Source of the DNA: Mrakia gelida
Taxonomy: Eukaryota > Basidiomycota > Tremellomycetes > Cystofilobasidiales > Mrakiaceae
Reading direction: 5' to 3'
Length of the DNA: 64,000 bases
Assembly: GCA_024345305.1 (NCBI GenBank)
Contig: BRON01000001.1
Span: forward strand, 1,178,001-1,242,000
Position numbers and translations under genes: made by a program. Of this stretch, positions 40,145 to 51,826 are shown in pieces (position 1 is the stretch's first letter; each line of letters begins with the position of its first letter). Below the pieces are notes generated by a model. It was not told where the DNA came from and made no database searches. It saw only the letters and a list, made by a program, of their open reading frames with translations.

Positions 40145-42379
40145 ATGTCTACGATCTTCACTCCTCCCCTCTCCACGCACACGGTTATCACCCTCCCTCG
40201 GTCTTCCTCCTCCTCCAAGTGCACCGTCAACTTCAAGGCTCTGCCTTCCTCCTCCTCCCTTCCTCTCCGAACAGACCTCCCCCTCCCCCAGCTATGGACG
40301 AACCTAGGTTCATCAGGCGGCTCGGAATGGAGAGCTATCCCCTTCCTCCCTTTGGATCGACCTAGTCCTCCCTCCGACGAGACCGCAAGCTGGCCGATCC
40401 TCTCCCTCTCCTCTTCGAACGAATCCCCTCCCCTCCTCCCTCCAGTCCTTCCGAGGTTCGCCACCCTCTCCTTCGACGTCGATTCCACCTTCGCAGGCAG
40501 GGAGTTCGGGTTCACCTATAGGCTGCAGCATCCGAACCAGAGCATCGAGTGGTTGGGGAGCGATGGGAGTAATGGGAGCTTCAGGTTTGAGCTTGATCAG
40601 AAGGAGGAGGGAGGAGATGGGGAGGGAGGGGAACCGCTTTTGGTGGGGGGGAGATGGAAGGGAGAACGAGCTTCCGAGGAGGGAAATCACAACAAGAGGA
40701 CGACCCGGGTGGGAGAGGAGGGAGAAGTTCTCCCAGGGGTGAGGATCGGGGAAGGATGGGAAGGATTTGGAGTGTCGATGGATGAGAGGTGAGCTCAGCA
40801 GCGGTCCTTTCTTATCTCGACCGTCTTCCTTCGTCTTCTTGAAGATGGGTCGCACGAGCGAGTGCTCGCTTCTTCTATGCACGAGCTGAGACTGACCGCT
40901 CTTTTCTCTCCACGCTCTTCTTGCAGAGATACTCCCACCCCTCACCTCCTCTCAAGCTCGACCACCACTCCGCTCTCAATCATCCTCCTCCAACCAACTG
41001 CTTCCAACCCTCCCATTCACCACGTCGGTCTGCCCTCCACCCCAATCATCCTCTCAGCGGATCCTAGTTCGTACTTCCTCGCATCAGGATCAGCCATCAA
41101 GCTCAATCACTCCGTCGATGGCTTCGCTCCCAAAGCAACCTTCCACTCGGACGCGTCGTCGACCTCTCCCTCCCTCCCAGCAGGACTCGACCTCCTTCCT
41201 TCCTCCGGAGAGACCACCGCTCTCCTCTCTACCAAGACCAAAGCCATCTTCCTCCACTCCACTATCACCACATTGCCCTTCCCCATCAGCGTCGACTTGA
41301 GCAAGGCGTCGTCGTTCGCGAACAAGACTTCCAAGACCCTCGCCGTCTACTCGGAGTCGGGAGGATCGGTCGTCCAGCTCGAAGAAGGAGGAGGAGGAGG
41401 TTTCCTCCTCGATCGTCTCGACGGACCCCTCTCTACGCTCAAACTCGTCGAGCTCAGTCGCGTCGCAGGATCGGATCACGGCCTCCTCGTTGGATCGATC
41501 GACCCTCCTCTGCTCACCTCTCACTCCAAGGCCGAGGACTTCCCGACTACCACTGCCGCCACCCTCAAGCCCATCTCCTCCTTCATCGAGGACCTCAGCG
41601 AGACAGCTTCGGAGCCCAACGAGGAGGAGGTAGTCAACGGAGCGAACAGCGAGGTGGAGGACGCGAACGCGAACAGCGACGAGGAAACGACAAGTCATGC
41701 TCGAGTCCTCGGCGGAGGAGCAGAAATCGAGCGTCGAGGAGGGTTCGCTGCTTTCCTCAGGTGGTGGGCGACTCTCTGGCAGGCGGTGTTGAGTTTGTTT
41801 GGGGTGGTTCAGAAGGAGGCGCCGACGAAGACCGTCACGTTCGATGAGGAGGAGGAGGTGATCCCTGCTCCTGTACGTTCACCACTCTTTTCTCTGTCTT
41901 CTCAGCCTCGTTCGCTCATCACTAACACCTCCCCTCTCTCCTCTCTCGTCTCGTTTCGTTGTTCTCAGACCGAAACCACCCCCCTCCTAACGCACAACCA
42001 CTCCCACACCCCCTCCGCGAGCTCAACCCTCACCTCTTCTCCCATCGTCACCAAGACCTTCCTTCCCTCTCCCTCATCCCCTCTCGCCCCAACACCGCTC
42101 TTCTACGCTCCCTCAGGACTCAGAGGAGGACTACTCATCTCCTCGCCCGGCTCCTTCAGGGAAGCTCCCACCAACCTCGTCCTCAAAGCTCGCCTCGCGT
42201 CGTCGTCGTCCGAGGATCAGTGGACGGAGCTGAAGTTGAAGGGAGAACTCGAGACGGTTTCCAACTCCCAGGGAGGGAACTGGTTCAAAGGGACTGTGGT
42301 CGTGGACGGGGAAGGGGAGAATCTGGTGGGGCAAGGAGAAGAGGATTGGGCGGTTTGGGTTGGGGAAGGGGAGGAGTGA
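40145..42379 (+). CDS. Large protein of unknown function with beta-rich halves and a hydrophobic hairpin
   Basis: Three exons with two canonical introns (about 40791-40926 and 41875-41969), roughly 650 residues. I recognise no family. The N-terminal third alternates short hydrophobic strands (ATLSFDVDSTFAGREFGFTY) with acidic and glycine-rich loops; the middle has a repeated beta pattern (SIILLQPTAS, AIFLHSTITTLPFPI). Around residue 470 an amphipathic aromatic stretch, FAAFLRWWATLWQAVLSLFG, could associate with a membrane; it is followed by TETTPLL, which fits an acidic dileucine sorting signal. The C-terminal domain again reads as strands and ends acidic. ATG 40145 is in CATCATGTC context; TGA at 42377-42379. 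Confidence 0.7.
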
Positions 42380-42763
42380 GGGAGGAAGACGCGTGTTCGT
42401 TCATCTCGTTTCCGTTAGATCTTTCTTTTTCTCTTGTGTCGCTCTCGTTGGTTTGGGTTTCGACTGTCCATAGTGCTCGTTCTCGTTCTCGTTCTCTGCC
42501 TCGCTCCAACGCTAGGTAGTTTCTCAACCTTCCTCTTTTCTCGTTCTCGTTTCTTGCCTCTCGTTTTCCTCGCTTCTTCTTACCTTAACGCCTTGTTCAA
42601 CGACTCCCCACATGGACCCACGCTCATTTTTACTCCTAACGACTTGCCTTGTTTGCTCTTGCTGATGCTGATGCTGATGTCCATTTCTCTCCAAGACGCG
42701 AGCGAAGGAAGGGAATGAGAGAGACGACGAGCTCGTCTCATACCAATCAAGTCTACTCTAAAG

Positions 42764-43773
42764 CTACGAAGGAGCTAGCAAGGAAGCTAGCTGGGCGATA
42801 TCGAGGTCCGGGGGTGGATTGACGTAGGGGCGGTCCTGTGCGAAACAAAAGGGAAGGAGAAGAGGAGGGATGGGAGGGAGAGTCAGTCGACGCGTTCGTG
42901 TTCGTTCAATCTCGAGAAAGAAGACTCACGGTTGAAGGGCGAAACGAATAACTATTACTTAACTCCAAAAGCCTGATCCTCCGTTCCCCATCATCGTCCA
43001 GGTTATAGAGCTCTGTCGAAAACAAAATCGCATGGACTTCCTCGGCCGTTTCTGGATCGAGCAAATCGAGCACGTCGAGGAGGGCTTTTTGCTCTTTTGG
43101 AAAGGTGGTTTCGAGGATGTTGTGGAGGAGGTGGTCGACCTGCGAGCAAAGGGCAAGAAGAGAGAGCTGATGAGTGTGGGAGCCGGCGAGAACGAGAACG
43201 AAAACGAAAGAACGCGAAACTCACCTCCCTCTCAACCCACCTCTCCCACCCAACTATCTCCCCACCACCACCATCACCGATCCTCAGCATCCCTATCCCT
43301 TCCCCAAATCTCCTCCCCGCCCACTCCACGTACTCCCCAACCTTCGACCCGCCTTCGCCTTGAACGAGCCTTGCAAGCACGTCCAGCACGGGAGCCGCGA
43401 CTCTTCCATCGAGACGACAGAGTTCCTCGAGGGCCCAGGCGACTCCTGGGGCGGAGCGGGCGGAGAGGTTCTGGTTGAGGTAAGTGAGGACGAGGGAGAG
43501 GGTTCGGAGGTGGCTTTGGAAGAGCTGAGGGGAGGAGGGTTGGAGGACAGAGGAGGGAGGTTTGGGAGGGGAGCGGGAGGGGAGGAGGAGGTGGGAGGAG
43601 GCGAGCTGGTGGGTGGTTGGGGAAGTTGGAGGTGGTCGACGACGAGGTGGGGAGGGGAAGGGGCTAATGGAGGTTGAAAGGGAGGGAGGGTCGAGGGAGG
43701 ACGAGAAGGAGCGAGAGGAGGTGACGACGACGACGTGTCGGTGAGGAGGAGCAAGGATCGTCGACTCCATCAT
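42764..43773 (-). CDS. Helical protein of unknown function, about 275 residues
   Basis: Three exons (43225-43773, 42930-43139, 42764-42835), all phase 0 and exact multiples of three. The N-terminal ~75 residues are Ser/Pro-rich (MMESTILAPPHRHVVV...). The rest is alpha-helical: LRTLSLVLTYLNQNLSARS, ALEELCRLDGRVAAPVLDVL, HNILETTFPKEQKALLDVL and LDPETAEEVHAILF. The helices resemble an ARM/HEAT-type arrangement but no family is evident. The Ser/Arg-containing head could be a mitochondrial presequence or simply disordered. The start is the first ATG after an intron-like acceptor, so an upstream non-coding exon is likely. Confidence 0.65.
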
Positions 43774-44427
43774 GATTGATCTGCGGAGGATCATCAAAGT
43801 GAGAAGAGGAGGAGCGAGTCAATGAGAGTCTGAAGACCGACGGCGAAGAAGAGAAGAGGGCTAGACCTACGAGATAAGGAGAACGGCTCGGCTGGAAGAG
43901 ACGAGAAGAGCCGACGGAAGCTTGAGGTGTTTTGGGACCCGAAAGCTCACTCCCTCCTCCTTCCCAAGAGGAAGGAGAGACGAGAGGCGGAGAGACGGGT
44001 AGAGGAATCTCTCTCTCTCTCCGACAGTTAATTGATCGGGAGGATCGGAAGGGGGGGAGACTCAAGGTCCCGAGGAGCGCAAGGACGGGATGAGGGAGCG
44101 AGTTTCGATTCAGTCCGAGGACGATGGTTGAGGATGATGCCTTAAGAGGTCATTTGAGCGTAGAGTGGTGGGCGAAGGAGAGTCCGCTGAGCAGGTTGAA
44201 GAGTGCGAGAAAGCTGACAGGAAGGGAAGAAGGAGAGGTTCGGGAGGGAAGGAAGGGAGGAGAGGTGAGCTCGACTGTTTTGGCGTTTGATTCTGCTTCG
44301 ACGCGTCGAAAAAAGCTGGCAGAAAACAGGGGATCCGAGGCAGCGTACCTGAGAGCCTAACATTGTCTCGTAGAGAAGGAGAGAGCTGAGAAAAAGAGCG
44401 AGCTCTTAGTAGTACGAGCGGAAGCAG
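43774..44427. other. Divergent intergenic region
   Basis: Likely leader and promoter of the minus-strand gene at 42764-43773, with a CTGAC/CCGCAG intron-like end just before its ATG. A minus-strand frame near 44150-44370 with a hydrophobic segment (FLALFNLLSGLSF) looks protein-like, but I could not place start or splice sites. Confidence 0.3.
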
Positions 44428-44689
44428 ATGGAAGTCGACCGCGAGCTCGCGCTTTTCCTTCCTTTCGACTTGAAAACGTCGAGGAACCAAGAACGACCGC
44501 CATCGACGAAAAGCTTGTTCGCTGTACGATCACCTCCTCCAGCCTCTTCTATTCTCCAACCAAATCGCTTTCTCCATCGCACCGCACTCGCTCGGCGTCT
44601 GGTTTTGTGAGAAAGGGCTGGAGGACGAGCTCAACAACTCCTCCCGTTCCCTCCCCGTCGTCGCTCGTCTTTCCCTCGGCCGTCGCTAA
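44428..44689 (+). CDS. Possible small protein; may contain a 19-nt intron
   Basis: ATG at 44428 opens MEVDRELALFLPFDLKTSRN. Read straight through, the frame ends at 44610. If the 19 bases 44524-44542 (GTACGA...CTCCAG) are removed, the frame continues as PLLFSNQIAFSIAPHSLGVW and further to TAA at 44687-44689, and the downstream part looks more protein-like than the unspliced reading. Such a short intron would be exceptional in this window. No family recognised. Confidence 0.3.
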
Positions 44690-45110
44690 ATCTCTCAAGA
44701 TCTCCATCGCGAAGAACAAATCTTTCATCTCGGACCAATGACCTCGACTGGAGTTTCGATCCAATCTCTCGCCCAAGCTCCTGCTAGCAATCGCAACCGA
44801 CCGAGCCTCCCTCCTTCACCTTCCCTCGGAAACAAAACGCCCTCCTCCTCGCCCCAGTTAGATTGGAGTGAGACCCAGATTTCGACTGCATCATTACTTA
44901 CCCCCGCGCCATCTTTTGCTTCCATCTGAGACCCGTCCGTACGGCTCAGGCAGCTCAAGAGAGGCGAGCGAGCTTCGCCTTCTCTTCAACGTCGACTTCG
45001 ACCTCCCCTTCTTCGCTCGCTCCCTTCCTTTCTCTCTCGACGTGTGTGACGGCTGGGCCGGATCCACTCTCGACAAACACCCTCGTCCCTCTTCCTTCGG
45101 TGGTCCAGCG

Positions 45111-46004
45111 ATGCTCCTCTCGACCTCGATGACGACCCAAACTCCCTCGCTCCTCCTCCTCTTCTTCCTCGCCTTTTCATCAACCACACTCCTTCCAACA
45201 CAGGCTGGTCCTATCCCCTCCCCAACTCTCCCTACACCCACATCCTCTATCTCGTCCTTCGCACATCCCCACCCATCCTCGGAAGCTCTTCCATCGATCC
45301 CAGCAGCCACGTCCAGCGTCATCTCGACTTCGACGGCCTCTTCACTCCTCGCGTCGCCTTCACCTTCGTCCTCGTTCAACAACTCAACCTTCCTTTCGGA
45401 TCCAGGAGTGATCGAGGTCGCTCGGTACGGAGGCGGCAGATTTGGTGGAGGAAGAGGAGGGATCCATCGAGGCATCTTGATCCATCACGACGGACATCGA
45501 CAGGTTCGTCCGACGTCTCGCGTCGAGCTCTATCCTTTCTTTTCGAGCTGACCTCTCTTCTCCTTCGCCTCCCTCTCATCATTCAGAGACCCTTCTACCA
45601 CTGGTCCCCAAACATCATCATCCATCGTCCACGGCCTTCACCCACCCCAGCTGCGGTTCGTCCCTCGTCTCTCTCTTCTCCCTCGCGTCTCGTCTCGTTT
45701 CGATCGCTAATGCGCTTCCTTACCCTCTCCTTCTTCCTGGCAGAAACCCAAACCCATCACAGTCACTCTCCCACCCGTCACCATCACCCTCCCACCCACA
45801 ACAACAACGATCACGAAGGTCGAAAAGCACACGATCACCGAAACCTCGACGGTCACCCTCCTCCCTCCACCACCACCTCCTCCTCCCGAGGAACCACTCG
45901 AACCCCCTCCTTTGCTGGAGGAGCCCGCACCAGAGCAGGACCCACCTGAGCCTGAGCCGGAGCCGGAGCCAGAGCCGGAACCTGACCAGGGCGAGGACGA
46001 GTAG
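45111..46004 (+). CDS. Secreted low-complexity protein with Pro-Glu repeats
   Basis: Three exons. MLLSTSMTTQ is followed by a hydrophobic leader (LLLLFFLAFSSTTLLPTQA) that reads as a signal peptide. The mature part is Ser/Thr/Pro-rich, then a Gly/Arg patch (RYGGGRFGGGRGG) and a HHDGHR segment. The last exon has a Thr-rich beta-like stretch and ends in polyproline followed by alternating Pro-Glu dipeptides and an acidic tail, stopping at TAG 46002-46004. It is probably an extracellular or cell-wall protein with O-glycosylation; I know no family. The Pro-Glu run is encoded by an impure GAGCC(G/T) repeat near 45948-45980. Confidence 0.7.
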
Positions 46005-46596
46005 AGGAGGGAGGGAGACGACGAGCCGGCGTCGAGGCGAGTTTTGCTTCGGTTTATGTTTCTACGTAGAGTCTCTTCCATACACGCTGAAGATTCTCTG
46101 CTCGATAGTTTGCTTTGTTCGGGACTGGAGAAAGAGAGTCAGAAGATGAGGAGCGACAAGCAACGTGAAGTTGAGGTCGTGTCGAGCTCGACACCCTCCT
46201 CGCCCGTTCGTTCTGCTTTGCTTTCGTTCGCATCGCCCGTGCAGATTAAAGCGCATGGTTCGAGTAGACAGACTAGAAGATGACCGAGACAGAAGCTATG
46301 TGTACAACTGAGATCGAAGCCAAAAAAGGAGAGAAAGAGAGACGCAAAATCGAAAAAGAAGTCGAGCTAAAACCCAGAACGAAAGAGAACGAAGACGCAG
46401 AAGCTACAGATAGAGGCTGGTAGAGATGAGAGCGATCAAGAAGAGGATTATAGTAGTACAGTAGTAGAGACACGAGCTAGATAAGTTACCTCAAGAGGAC
46501 GAGGCGAACGAGTCGAAGGCGGCGAGCAAAGTCAAAACGAGACGTGACAAAACCAAACGAGACGAGATCAAGAGTAGGTAGACCACTTAGAAGCCC
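46005..46596. other. Convergent 3' region
   Basis: 3' ends of the secreted protein and the Zn(II)2Cys6 gene face each other. The sequence is comparatively AT-rich with short purine tracts. No gene seen. Confidence 0.5.
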
Positions 46597-48567
46597 TCAA
46601 CCCGAGTAACTCATTCCTCCCCAGTTGTCCTCCTCCCAAACCTGCTGAGCGGGAGCGGGAACGACGTAGGACCTCGACTCCTCCCTTGCGAGCGAGACGG
46701 AGTGAGGGTAGAGTCCGAGGTGCGAATCCGACGAGGGAGGAGCTTGAACGCTGGGGAACGAGGCCTGTCGGTGGTGGGTTTGGTGGTAGAAGGGCTGGGG
46801 AGGAAGAGCGGGTTGGACGTGGTACTTGGCGGAGGGAGGTTGAGCGTAAGAGTGGGAGTGGGAGTGAGAGTTGAATCCGCCGACGACGAAAGGCGACGCG
46901 TCCGATTGCTCGAGGAGAAGAGGTTGAGTTCCGAGGGTGGGAGCGTACTGGGGTTGGGCAGCGAAGGTGGGAGGGTAGTGGCCGACGGGGGAGGTGTTGT
47001 CGCAGGGCTGGAAGGTGGGAGTGTAGGTTGGGGTGGGAGGAGCGACCGCCTGAGGGAACTGAGCGATGGAGTGTCGGTGTTGAAGGTGAGGGTGAGGTTG
47101 AGGGTGGAAGGCGGTTCGATCGTCGTAGGAGCTGGGGTAGGAGATGGAGGATCGAGAGGTGGAAGATCGAGCGTGGTGGTGGTGGTTGTAGGAGGGAGGA
47201 GTGGAGAGATGGGTGGATCCGAAAGGGAGGGCGACGCGAGGCGAGGGGTAGGGATCCGTTTGAGGTCGAGTGTAAGAGACTCGGCGAGACTCGGTGGACG
47301 ACCTCCTGCTTCCCGTAGAGTCGCTGTCGACCTCGTTCCCCCAGCCTTGGATGCCCTCCTCCCAATCTCCGCCCGAGCTCTGCCTTCGCGACTGACCGAC
47401 TCCTCGCTCCGACTTGACGACGACGGTGGCCCTGGCGGGAGATTGCTGAGTGATGGTGTCGTTGGCGTAGGAGGATGAGGCGAGCGAGGAGGAGGAGAAG
47501 GATCGCGCGTTTCCATCCGGACGCTTTCCTCGAACGCGAGGAGCTCGAGTGAGGTAGACACACTTGATTCCTCGATTTTCGCATCGAACGCAGGAGGCTT
47601 GGCCATCGCACTGTTAGAACAGAGAAAAAGGAAGGGAAGGGGAAAGGGAAGAGGGGAAGCTCGTCAGCGACGTTCTCGTTCACTTCTCGTGCGAACCCCA
47701 ACCTCGACGCGTTGCTACCTCCTGCCAGTTTCATTCGCAGAGCTCGATAACATGACTCACCTTTGACTTCCTGCTTCGACAAGCCTGGCAGGCCTGAGAA
47801 AGAAGAAAAAATGAGGGAAAGAAGCGTCAATTTCGACGTCGAAATGAAAAACGGAGTCCTCGAGGGGGACCGAGGCGACGCTGAGACCAGCCCAAGAAAA
47901 GATAATGGGGATAACGAACCTGGGGTGTTCGAGTCTCCTCGAGCGATTTGATGATGGTGAATCCAACCGACGGTCTCGTGCTTGTCGCAGCTGGTGCTCC
48001 TCCTTCCGACTTCAGCAGCGACTCGGCGGCGAAGGGGTTGACGGAGTCCCATTCTCCAGCTTCCCAGCCGGAAGGACGAGCAGCTTCGACGGTTTGGACG
48101 AGGAGAGGAGAGGGAAGAGGGAGGTCGGAGTCGGTGGAGGAGGGAGAGGGAGGAGTGGGGTGGTTGAGAGGAGGAGGAGCCGACGACCTGGACGACGACG
48201 ACGACGCGTAAAGCTCGAAGTCGTTGAAGAATCCTCCGACCTCGTCGACTGCCGACCCAGATGAACCACTCCCGCTGGTACGTCCTCCTTCCAAGTCGAG
48301 GTAGAAGTCGAGAGGAAGATCTTGCTCTCGCTGCTCGATTCGGATTCCGTTCGAGACCGACGAGCGAGCTGAGGATCCGAAGGGGTACGAGTTGGGCGAG
48401 AGGTCTTGGTCGAGGGAGGAGGATGGGAGGTAGTGAGAGGAGTAGTGGGATGAGGCGTCCTTAGAGGACGGGTAGGATGAGAAGGAGTGGGAGGGGGTGG
48501 AAGGCGAGAAGATGGTAGGAGATGACGAGGAACGAGAAGTGTTGTTGAGAGGAGTAGAGGGTTCCAT
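46597..48567 (-). CDS. Zn(II)2Cys6 transcription factor
   Basis: Three exons. ATG 48567 opens a ~216-residue Ser-rich, partly acidic region (exon 1 is exactly 648 nt). A small exon then gives ACQACRSRKSK, and the next begins CDGQASCVRCENRGIKC: together the six cysteines match C-x2-C-x6-C-x5-C-x2-C-x6-C with the basic stretch after the second cysteine, the fungal binuclear zinc cluster. The ~330 residues after it are low-complexity (His, Gln, Pro, Ser) and end WEEDNWGGMSYSG. There is no recognisable fungal_trans middle-homology domain, so the regulator is of the short, disordered type, with the cluster in the centre. Minus-strand GTGAGT donors near 48890 and 49016 suggest a spliced leader. Targets are unknown. 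Confidence 0.85.
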
Positions 48568-49374
48568 GGTGAAGGAGATGAGGTGTTGAGTTGGTAGGGT
48601 TTGAAGAGGAGTGGTGGTTAAAAGGAAGAAGAGGGAAAAGAGGACTGTGGTAGTTTCCAGGAAGGAAAGAGGCGGGGGTTCGCACTGGCCGAAAATGAGG
48701 GATAATTGAAGCGAGATGTGGTTGAGACCTGAAGAAGTGAGAGGGAACCGAACAGGGCGACGATCTTGGGCACGATGTATCCGACCTCTCGTCGGGACGT
48801 GGGCACAGACAAGATTTAGGACGCGGATGATTGGGAACGAGCTGGGGAAAGCGAAGAAGGGTCGTAGAAGGCTCAAACGCAGCCAAACTCACCTGCAGCT
48901 CCTCCGAGACAAGGTTACAGGGAATTTAAGGACATCGAGGACCGAGACCAAGAAGAGATCACCATCGAGCTTCGATCAAAGATCAAGAGAGCGAGAAAAA
49001 GAGCGCCTGCAAACTCACCTCGAGAGCTCGAGGTCGAACAAACCAAACAGTTCATACCGAAGCTGCCTAAATTGAGACCTTCGCGCTCGCGTCGTGAAAG
49101 CGCTGTAGATGATCTGAAACTCTCGCCGAGGGAGTAGAGAGAGGTCAGCTACTGCTAGCCTCTACCTGTCAAAGAGAGGAAAACTGCTGGAACCTCTTCC
49201 TCAAACCAAGGAAATGAAGAAGAAGAAGGATCTGCGGATTGAACACGGCCGACGTCGAACTGAAACTGCTGCCTCGCTCCGTCCTTCTTGGTTTCCCAAT
49301 CTAGAACGGGGCACCCTCGAGCTCTGGGCCTTTGTCGACTTCGAACTTCGAAATGGACGCACACGACAGGCTAG
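48568..49374. other. Divergent intergenic region, probable spliced leader of the zinc-cluster gene
   Basis: Minus-strand donors after GAGCTGCAG (near 48895) and at 49016, with CCCCAG acceptors, suggest one or two leader introns. No supported coding gene. Confidence 0.35.
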
Positions 49375-50883
49375 CAAGCCCTCTCACGAATAAATGAGAC
49401 CACTCGGTTCTCGACGAGAACGAACGCGTCGCGCGAGAGCCGAACTAGATCTCCTCCTCCTCCTCCTCCTCCTGCTTCATCCCTCCTCCCTTCTCAACCC
49501 ATCCAAGAGACGAAACATCATCAAGCTAAAACTTTGCTCACCCATGAGAGTTCCGAACCAGAGAACGTAGCGGATGACGGCTCGTCATGACCCTCTTTTC
49601 CTTCTCTTTTCCATGAACCTCCTTCTCGTCGAGCTACCGATAGCTGACTTCTGAAACCAAACATCGCGAGACCAAGTTTCGATCAGTACTTGCGATCCAC
49701 GCTACTTTGGAACGAGTGGTCAAGCCGAAGGAAGAAGAGACGCCTCACTCCGCTTTCAGCGAGGTGAGGTGAGGTCTCGCAGGACTGAACCCACCGACTC
49801 GAGCTCTTCCGACACCTGCTGGCTTGCCTGCCTCGAGCCTCTTGCAGGTGTCGGCAGTGATCATGAACGCGATCCCCAGGATGATCGAACCCATAGATCG
49901 ATTATACGACGGCCCTTTCCTGGTTCCGAAATTGAGGGAGGGCGACGACGGAGAGGGAGAGGACGGAAGCGGACAGAGGGAGGAGAAGGAAGGACGAGAG
50001 GGAAGATGCGAAGGAGTTGAGGACGGCTGGGGTTCTGGGAGGATAGAAAGAAAAGACGATAGGAATGCAGTCAGTACTCTGATAACCTCGTCGGCGAAGA
50101 AAGGGAAAGAGAGGAGCAAGGGGGAGCGGAGGAAGAGAGGTGATTGCGAGGTTGAGGGAGCCGAGGAGGAGGAGGGGTCAGGAGGATCAGCTTTTCGCTC
50201 TACAGAAAGACGTCGAGACTCCAGAAGAAGGAGGATCTCGTGGTTAATGGACCCTCTGGAGCGCATGGAAAGCTCCTCGTAGCAGATGGGCTGCTGAGAG
50301 GTGGGAGAAGATCCAGGAAAGATGGGGAGGAAGGAGAGGTTGGTTGAGCTCGAGCGAAGGAAGAGGTGATCGACTTCGACTCTCCTGTATAGCACACACA
50401 GCTGGTAGAGTGATCCAGGAAAGACAGAGGCTCATCCAAGACGGTCGAAGTCGACGTTTAGAGATTTTGAGAGCTCGGGGTGAACAGGGAAGAGGGCGAG
50501 AAGGAGGGATGACGTTCGTGGTGAGCTTCGTCCAAACCTCTTCCCTCCCCTTCTTCTTTCTCCCCCTGACCGTCAGCCCTTCGAAAACCTTTCAGCGACT
50601 CCCGCAGTACAGCCTCGTGTACAAGGGTCATCTCTGCCATCCCCGGTCGAGCTCGTTGAAAGTAGACCAGGCTCTCAGCCTGAACTGCAAGGACGAGAAG
50701 AGAAGAGATCGTCGAAGGACTCAGCCCAACTCCTCCCGTGCTGATGAGCTCGACGTCGAGCCTTCTCACTCGAGATCCCTCTGTCAGATCGTCTTCTTTG
50801 TTCATCTGGGAGACTCCAATGTGTATGCCCTCGAACCTCGTGCAACCACTTGCCTTGGAAAAGGGACGGAAGATCTTCATTAG
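49375..50883 (+). CDS. Probable multi-exon gene of unknown function, incomplete model
   Basis: Strand is chosen from splice sites: a GTGAGG...CTTGCAG intron ending at 49849 and a GTGAGC...CTGACCGTCAG intron at about 50521-50576. Phase-consistent exon pieces read SLLPSQPIQETKHHQ, then SVLAIHATLERVVKPKEEE, then VSAVIMNAIPRMIEPIDRLY with a long Glu/Lys/Arg tail. Further 3' come GRVIQERQRLIQDGRSRRLE, PFENLSATPAVQPRVQ and IVFFVHLGDSNVYALEP, ending TAG 50881-50883. I could not join the middle with confidence, so this may be two genes. The start is unresolved (ATG at 49353 is out of frame). No family recognised. Confidence 0.35.
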
Positions 50884-51826
50884 AGCGCTTCTCCGGATCA
50901 GGAAGGAGCGCTCGAGCTCATGATCAGCGAGCTTCGAGACTTCCGCCCTCTCGTGAGAAGCTGCTACTAGATCTGAACACAGGACTACTTCGAGGATCTG
51001 CTTTCGTGACGTCTGGGACTCTCGTACTGTGGCAGTTTGGGCCTGAAACCTACCTACTCTGCGAGCCGAGCACGTCGTCTTCAAGCGACGCGTCCAACTT
51101 TGTTCATCTCCTCGCGGTCTTCATCTTCTCAAACCTCTCACCCTCCCAGACCCTTCCCGAAAAGTAAGCCTAAAGTATGGGCAGAAGCCTGGTGCGATTT
51201 GATCCGAGAGGGAAAGGGGGAAGTTGAGTTGAGCTGTGCGTCGTCGCGTCGATGGAGCGACGAGCGAAGCGCTGAGCGGTTGCAGAGACTGCACGCTCGT
51301 CTATTTGTGATGAAGAGCCTAAGCTCTCCTCTTGCCTCTCAAATCCCCGTTCTGACGAGAGAGAGAGAGGAAGGAGGAGTAGCAGGGCTTCCATCAAACG
51401 CGAGAGCGAGATCGAAGACGCGACGACTCACCATCGCTTCTCGACCCCTCCAGCTCGGCGATCCACTTCGACGCATCTCTCTGTCGCAGCGGCAACCACT
51501 ATACCCAAAGCTACAAAAGTCGGTGGGTGAGCGAAAGCTGATCGTTTGGTCGTTCCTGAGCACGAGCAAAAATCCCCGACGCCCGCCCTTTGCTTTCGGT
51601 CCGATCTGTTTGGATCTTTCACGAGCCTCGCTGGCTCGTCGCTGCAGAAAAGCTGCACAAACCACCGACCGCCCCTCCTTCCCTCCACCTCCCTTCGTCT
51701 CCCCAGTAGTTTTCTGTGCTCCCTAAAGGCCCAGGCTAGCCCAGGCTCTAAGGCTCTGCTTCCGATTTTGAACGAGGTCGAGGCAAACGTCGCTCGAAAA
51801 CTTACCTCCCTTCCCCACCAACACCG
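50884..51826. other. Region without a supported gene
   Basis: Long frames exist on both strands (for example plus 51037-51726 and minus 51428-51841), but none combines an ATG, consistent splice sites and a protein-like composition. The last 150 bases are C/T-rich leader of the next gene. Confidence 0.35.

Noticed and set aside
45948..45985. GAGCC(G/T) repeats as a minisatellite or mobile-element end
   Set aside because: They encode the Pro-Glu tail of the secreted protein in frame and have no flanking duplications or terminal inverted repeats.
49745..50395. Minus-strand frame ending SMGSIILGIAFMITADTCKRL as a membrane-protein gene
   Set aside because: It is protein-like in parts, but splice donors, branch sites and acceptors in this stretch fit the plus strand better, and the purine-rich 3' half matches plus-strand genes here.
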